Shown here: in pieces, positions 32,467-36,972 of the stretch | Layout: each line of letters starts with the position of its first letter | Numbering within the stretch: position 1 is the stretch's first letter | DNA from: Dehalococcoidia bacterium UBA6627 | GTDB lineage: Bacteria > Chloroflexota > Dehalococcoidia > UBA2979 | Length of the DNA: 36,972 nucleotides | Assembly (NCBI GenBank): GCA_002455955.1 | Contig: DKLZ01000062.1 | Location: 1-36,972, forward strand | Direction of reading: 5' to 3' | Made by a program: the position numbers and the translations under genes | Notes under the pieces: model-generated | What the model was told of the DNA's origin: nothing | The model's database searches: none | What the model saw: only the letters and a program-made list of their open reading frames with translations

Positions 32467-33777
32467 TTACTCATCCCCATTCGCGATGCCGAGACGACCG
32501 AACGATTCTTCTATGTGAGCTAAATAAGCGTCGACGTCGAAAAGAGCGTCAAGATCACTGGCAGACAACCTCGAAGTGACTACTTCGTCAGTCTCTAGAA
32601 GTTCGCGATATGGGAGATCGTCATGCCAGGCATGCATCGCGTGCCTCTGGACGATTTGATAAGCGTCCTCCCTTACCATGCCTGTTGCCAAAAGTGCGTT
32701 CAGTACTTTCGCGGAGAAGATGAGTCCATGTGTCAAATCGACGTTTTCACGCATTCGTTCTGGATAGACGACGAGACCTTGCATGACCTTCGTAAATATC
32801 TGGAGGCTATATGCCAAGAGGCCAGTTGCGTCAGGGAATGCAATTCGTTCGGCACTAGAATGAGAGATATCGCGTTCATGCCAGAGGGGCATGTTTTCGA
32901 GACCTGTATTGGCGTAACCGCGAAGTGTTCGAGCGAGACCGCAAACACGTTCACATAGCTCCGGGTTCCGCTTATGGGGCATTGATGATGATCCGGTTTG
33001 GGCGCCTTCGGCAAAAGGTTCTTCAGCTTCCCGCACCTCAGTTCGTTGTAGCGCTCGGATCTCGGTAGCGAACTTCTCAAGTGATGTGCCAATGCCTGCG
33101 AGAACGCTTAGTGCATAAGCGTGTCGGTCACGCTGGATGATCTGCGTGGTGACCGGCGCAACATTTAGGCCGAGGCGTGCACAGGCGTTTGCTTCAACTG
33201 AAGGCGGTACCGATGCATGTGTTCCAACAGGTCCTGACATCTGACCTACTGCAAGGTGTTTGCGGACTAGTTCGAGACGTTCTTCATGCCGTCGAAGTTC
33301 GTCAATCCAGACTGCAAGTTTAAGGCCGAAGGTAGTGGGTTCCGCATGTACGCCGTGAGTCCGGCCGATACAAATTGTTCGCCGATGCTCGATCGCCCTT
33401 CGCGTGACTATCGTGTTCAGGTGTGCGACTTGATCAGCGATGAAATCGATTGCCTCGAGGAATTGTAAGCAGGTGGCTGTATCCCAGACGTCGTTGCTCG
33501 TAAGCCCGTAATGGATCCAACGGGATTCGTCACCCAGCGAATCGGCAACAGAACGTAAGAATGCTGTGACGTCATGATGAGTTTCCTCTATGTACCGCAT
33601 CACATCTGGGATGTTTACACGTGCTTGCGACGTGATCGCAGTAACGTCAGCCGCTGGAACAACGCCTTCATCCCCCCATGCTTCGACAACTGCAAGTTCA
33701 ACCTTTAACCATGTCTTAAATTTATGTTCATCTGACCAGATAGCGGTCAACTCAGGGACGCTGTAACGATCGATCAT
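32467..33777 (-). CDS. purB: Adenylosuccinate lyase
   Basis: PurB splits SAICAR and adenylosuccinate, releasing fumarate. The 436-residue protein has MIDRYSVPELTAIWSDEHKF at the start, HYGLTSNDVWDTA, the His motif GRTHGVHAEPTTFG, and the superfamily signature GSSSMPHKRNPE. It precedes purC by five bases and follows purD after an 87-base gap that holds no clear signal. Confidence 0.96.
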   Translation of the reverse strand: MIDRYSVPELTAIWSDEHKFKTWLKVELAVVEAWGDEGVVPAADVTAITSQARVNIPDVMRYIEETHHDVTAFLRSVADSLGDESRWIHYGLTSNDVWDTATCLQFLEAIDFIADQVAHLNTIVTRRAIEHRRTICIGRTHGVHAEPTTFGLKLAVWIDELRRHEERLELVRKHLAVGQMSGPVGTHASVPPSVEANACARLGLNVAPVTTQIIQRDRHAYALSVLAGIGTSLEKFATEIRALQRTEVREAEEPFAEGAQTGSSSMPHKRNPELCERVCGLARTLRGYANTGLENMPLWHERDISHSSAERIAFPDATGLLAYSLQIFTKVMQGLVVYPERMRENVDLTHGLIFSAKVLNALLATGMVREDAYQIVQRHAMHAWHDDLPYRELLETDEVVTSRLSASDLDALFDVDAYLAHIEESFGRLGIANGDE

Positions 33778-33864
33778 TTGGAAATACCTCGTGTGTCGAT
33801 GAGTTCACTGAACAGTAAAAAATCCCTGATCAGAGAGGCAGAATAGCTCATGATTGTCATGTAC

Positions 33865-35139
33865 TCACACTCCGTGGCCTAGGTCTGCTTTACCGATATC
33901 TGTTCGGTAATGGGCGCCGTCAAACGAGATTCGTGCAATGTTTTGGTATGCCAAGTTACGAGCTTCATCAACAGTTGTACCACTGGCGACAACACAGAGT
34001 ACCCGACCACCGCTTGTTACAAGAGCACCATTTCTTTCTTGAGCTCCAGCAACAAAAACTTCTACATCCTGATCCAGTGATTTGATTCCGTTTATGGGTT
34101 TTCCGATTTCGTATGATCCGGGATATCCACCAGAAGCCATAATTACTCCCACTGTAGCGGTCTCATCCCATTCGATATCAACGTCTGCAAGTCGCTTATT
34201 GGCAACAGCATCAAATATGTCTACAAGGTCCGTCCGGAGTTTTGGTAGGAGAACTTCAGTTTCCGGATCACCAAATCGGCAGTTAAATTCGATTACCTTT
34301 GGCCCGGCGTCAGTGACCATTATCCCTGGGTAGAGAAGTCCAGTGTAGGGGCGTTCCACGGCTGCCATCGCCGCCACAGCCCGCTCAGTGATTTCGCTTT
34401 GGATTCGATTAGCTGTGTCTTCATCAAGCCAGCCTGGCGGTGAATAAACGCCCATGCCACCGGTGTTGGGTCCGGTATTGCCGTCGAACACAGGTTTGTG
34501 GTCGCATGAGAACGGTAGATGACGAGTGGTGATACCGTCTGTGAAAGCATGCGCCGAAGTTTCTCGACCAAATAATCGTTCTTCTACGACGACACGCGCA
34601 CCAGCGCTTCCGAAGGCGCGATCGACCATCGAAAGTTCTATGGCGGTTTCAGCTTCCTCGAGGTTGTTGCAGACAGTGACACCTTTTCCTGCAGCGAGAC
34701 CGTCTGCTTTGATTACCACTTGGTACTCGCAGTTGCGGACGAAGGTTTTGGCTTCTTCAGGATCATCGAAAGACTTGGATGTTGAGGTGGCTATACCAAA
34801 ATCTGACATTAGAGTGTTTGCAAAATCTTTAGAAGATTCGATCTCGGCTGCTAAGCGAGTGGGCCCAAAGGTGGCAAATCCTGCAGTAGTGAGATGATCG
34901 GTAATGCCTGCAGCGAGTGGATCTTCAGGTCCCACTACCACCAGATCAGCCACAGTTCTTTCCGCGAGAGAGACAACGGCATCGAGATCCATGAGGTCGA
35001 CCTGAGGCACTAGCTCACCTAGGTCCTTCATAGCTGGATTACCCGGCGCGATCCACAGCTTAGAGAGGCGAGGTGACTGAGTTAGTTTCCAGGCAATGGC
35101 GTGTTCGCGACCGCCGCTGCCGAGTAAGAGGATATTCAT
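33865..35139 (-). CDS. purD: Phosphoribosylamine--glycine ligase
   Basis: PurD (GAR synthetase) is an ATP-grasp enzyme. The 424-residue protein starts MNILLLGSGGREHAIAWKL, has FATFGPTRLAAEIESSKDFAN, VVIKADGLAAGKGVTVC, GNTGPNTGGMGVYSPP and EFNCRFGDPETEVLLP. GGGG lies about five bases before the ATG. It is the first gene of the minus-strand pur set. The 168-base upstream gap (35140-35307) is AT-rich and probably contains its promoter, though no strong hexamer pair was found. Confidence 0.97.
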   Translation of the reverse strand: MNILLLGSGGREHAIAWKLTQSPRLSKLWIAPGNPAMKDLGELVPQVDLMDLDAVVSLAERTVADLVVVGPEDPLAAGITDHLTTAGFATFGPTRLAAEIESSKDFANTLMSDFGIATSTSKSFDDPEEAKTFVRNCEYQVVIKADGLAAGKGVTVCNNLEEAETAIELSMVDRAFGSAGARVVVEERLFGRETSAHAFTDGITTRHLPFSCDHKPVFDGNTGPNTGGMGVYSPPGWLDEDTANRIQSEITERAVAAMAAVERPYTGLLYPGIMVTDAGPKVIEFNCRFGDPETEVLLPKLRTDLVDIFDAVANKRLADVDIEWDETATVGVIMASGGYPGSYEIGKPINGIKSLDQDVEVFVAGAQERNGALVTSGGRVLCVVASGTTVDEARNLAYQNIARISFDGAHYRTDIGKADLGHGV

Positions 35140-35307
35140 CGATTCCCCTATATCTAGACTGAATATTGCCCTTGATTAAGTAAAGGGTTATGCAGCTATT
35201 AGCTCTTTAAGTAGGTTCTTGAGCTTGGTACCTATCAAATCTCTTAGCTCTCTATATTCAGTGAAAGGCAGGTGTTTAGCTTTCACATTCCTTTTATCCG
35301 ATACTGA

Positions 35308-36237
35308 TTACTTTGAGAGCGAGGGGGATTGCATGGACTCAAAGAAATCCTGGCGGATCGCTTCCTTATCGAAATTTTGAATTAATGTGATTGTGTGGTC
35401 GTTAAAGTTACCTGACCAGGCACGCCCATTTAGTCTAGGAGCAGGAATTACAGATGATTCTCCCCAATGTGGATTCTTAAGCACGGCAAAAACTACCATA
35501 TCGAATAATGCGCGGGTGTTGCCGCGGGTGTTATTGAACAGATTTACTGAGTAGTCGCCGAATGTTGAGAAGCGACCGCCGTGCCTTCCAGTGATAGGTC
35601 TGGACTGTGGACCTAAACCCGGCATTGTTTCCTGAATCTCATCAATATGTACTGCAACAGCGGCGGTACCAGTGGTTTTCCCATAGCGTACAGTAACCAT
35701 GGAAAAATCCACACCACTTGTAATAACGGCGTTATAAGAAGTGGTGTCATGCATTAGATTGTGTTCTCCGTCTTCACCATCCTGACTGTCATAGTTGCCT
35801 CCAAGCCATATAATTTTTACTTGATCGACGATGCTGGGATCCTTTGTCAGTGCGAGCGCGATGTTAGTCAACTTGCCTATCGGAGCAAGAATTAGACGGT
35901 CGTTCTGCTGTGCATGAGCCTGGGCAATGATGAAATTCACCGCCTCGTGGCCTTCATGGTTAAGCTGGTTAAGCTGGCTGGAAAGTTCTGAGTATGTACC
36001 AGTGTTCACGCCCTTTAGCAGAGGGAATGTGTCCCAGGTATGACATAGTTGCATTACTCGCTTGGCTTCTTCGAAATCGTCTTCCACTGAACCTTTGGTG
36101 GTGTGGTTGACGGTGATGCCCTTGATGTCGAACACGTCGTTGTTGAAGAAGGCATAGGCCAGAGCATGCTGGTCATCCAACTCATTATTCGTGTCGGTAT
36201 CTATCAATATCGGAATTTTGGTTTCAGGGAGTGTCAC
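35308..36237 (-). CDS. Nucleoside hydrolase family protein
   Basis: The 309-residue protein has the calcium-binding signature at the N-terminus, ILIDTDTNNELDDQHALAYA, a variant of DTDxGxDD, then LILAPIGKLTNIALAL and VKIIWLGGNYDSQDGEDG, as in ribonucleoside hydrolases. The family cleaves the N-glycosidic bond of nucleosides. Its position beside pur genes suggests purine salvage, but it has its own 168-base spacing from purD, and a carbohydrate-type gene precedes it by 30 bases, so a role in sugar-nucleoside use is equally possible. Confidence 0.85.
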   Translation of the reverse strand: MTLPETKIPILIDTDTNNELDDQHALAYAFFNNDVFDIKGITVNHTTKGSVEDDFEEAKRVMQLCHTWDTFPLLKGVNTGTYSELSSQLNQLNHEGHEAVNFIIAQAHAQQNDRLILAPIGKLTNIALALTKDPSIVDQVKIIWLGGNYDSQDGEDGEHNLMHDTTSYNAVITSGVDFSMVTVRYGKTTGTAAVAVHIDEIQETMPGLGPQSRPITGRHGGRFSTFGDYSVNLFNNTRGNTRALFDMVVFAVLKNPHWGESSVIPAPRLNGRAWSGNFNDHTITLIQNFDKEAIRQDFFESMQSPSLSK

Positions 36238-36267
36238 TCATTCCCACTCAATCTTTCCTTCTTTGGA

Positions 36268-36972
36268 TCAGTTGTCTAAGTGAACTTGGGCGAGTGCGAT
36301 ACCGCTTTCTCCAGCGACGGCGTAAAGCAAATAGACATTGCCATCCTCTTCAAAGATTGCCGGGTCGCGCAACTGATTGACATGGCCGTAAGCGGTGCTA
36401 CGGATCGATGGTTCGTTTGGCTGGTCCGCTCCCTCCCAGGGATGCTCCGGCCGGAGCATTACAATTGGTTCGGTCTCTTGCCAAGTACTCCAATCATCGG
36501 AGAGATCGATCGAACTCAATAAAATGCTCTCAGGTGCGTGGCCCACTTGGGTCCAGAACACGTGCATCGTGTTACCGCGCTGCAAAAGGGCAGAATGGCG
36601 CATATCCGTGTTAAACAGCCGTGGGCCTTTCTCAAACCTCGTATAGCCGTCTTGTGATCGGTAGAATTGTCCCGGCATGGCCATAGCGTAAACTGCGTCC
36701 GGTCTCTGAAAGACTCGGAAGTAAGTGGGACCCAGAATGTCTGGTTTGGCGATGAAATCGATACCGTTCTCTGACACAGCAACCCGTGTTGACTGCTTTG
36801 CAAAAGCTTCTAAGCCATGGAAATACATCACAATATTTTGTTCGTTTTCATTCACATGAACATCGGGCGACGCGATATGTGTGGTTGTCGCTTCGACGGT
36901 GAAGTCATGCGATAGCTTCCCCGGCATAGAGGCGCTGCGGCTGGCCGTCGCGGCAGCGCCGCCGTCAGCAGG
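36268..36972 (-). CDS. Glycosidase-like beta-propeller protein, truncated at the window edge
   Basis: The frame stays open to the right edge; the ATG at 36927 may be internal. The 219 residues from there show repeated blade-like units with SENGIDF, RSQDGYTRFEKGPRL, STWQETEPIVMLRP and LRDPAIFEEDGNVYLLYAVAGESGIALAQV, a pattern of GH43/GH32/GH68-type five-bladed propellers. The RDPAIFEEDG segment resembles the conserved blade motif with the Asp used in such enzymes. It would act on sugars, but the substrate is unknown. It precedes the nucleoside hydrolase by 30 bases, perhaps as one unit. The last ~45 bases at the edge are much richer in G+C than the gene. Confidence 0.65.
   Translation of the reverse strand, partial: PADGGAAATASRSASMPGKLSHDFTVEATTTHIASPDVHVNENEQNIVMYFHGLEAFAKQSTRVAVSENGIDFIAKPDILGPTYFRVFQRPDAVYAMAMPGQFYRSQDGYTRFEKGPRLFNTDMRHSALLQRGNTMHVFWTQVGHAPESILLSSIDLSDDWSTWQETEPIVMLRPEHPWEGADQPNEPSIRSTAYGHVNQLRDPAIFEEDGNVYLLYAVAGESGIALAQVHLDN

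Noticed and set aside
1..36972. CRISPR array or prophage
   Set aside because: No regularly spaced direct repeats, cas genes or phage structural genes were seen.

Overview
The window is bacterial chromosome, densely packed and almost wholly protein-coding. GTG and TTG starts are frequent, and many neighbouring genes overlap by 1-4 bases. Several traits fit a Chloroflexota lineage (Dehalococcoidia/SAR202-like): a fused AccD-AccA carboxyltransferase, RNase J, HisZ-dependent HisG, PurS, a lamin-tail protein, VOC/PNPOx oxidoreductase-type genes, and a zinc-ribbon/RNase H/RNase P RNA cluster. That placement is inference; no rRNA or phylogenetic marker was compared.

Region 1 (1-1.9 kb) holds the C-terminal part of a CotH/lamin-tail surface protein, a tRNA-Ala(GGC) on the minus strand, and a small unknown gene. 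Region 2 (1.95-13.54 kb, all minus strand) is one long housekeeping operon. In transcription order it is yceD-rpmF-fabD-fabG-nusB-acpP-tatB-tatC-udg-rnj-ftsK-accDA. It joins fatty-acid synthesis, Tat export, transcription antitermination, uracil repair, RNA decay and chromosome segregation. Region 3 (13.75-16.7 kb, plus strand) is a tight divergent operon: coiled-coil zinc-ribbon protein, a serine-recombinase homologue that has lost its nucleophile and catalytic arginines, RNase H, then the RNase P RNA.

Region 4 (16.8-22.5 kb) carries a tandem VOC protein, a PNPOx-like flavoprotein, a solitary murE, a zinc alcohol dehydrogenase and a class III aminotransferase. Region 5 (22.5-31.1 kb) is the regulatory and biosynthetic core. 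A leader ORF and terminator precede birA. A second, apparently leaderless, histidine-rich leader peptide and terminator precede hisZ-hisG-(Zn-PLC-like)-hisD-hisC-hisB, and an IMPase-type histidinol phosphatase follows. HisG here is a tandem duplication with unequal decay of its two halves. Region 6 (31.2-35.1 kb, minus strand) is purD-purB-purC-purS. Region 7 (35.3 kb to the end) has a nucleoside hydrolase and a truncated glycosidase-like protein.

The most unusual items are the duplicated HisG, the catalytically dead recombinase fixed in a housekeeping operon, the two leader/terminator systems that share a promoter pattern, an 11-residue identity between the TatC loop and the ACP, the apparent absence of any fabD start codon outside rpmF, and a G/C strand-bias change near 16.7 kb.
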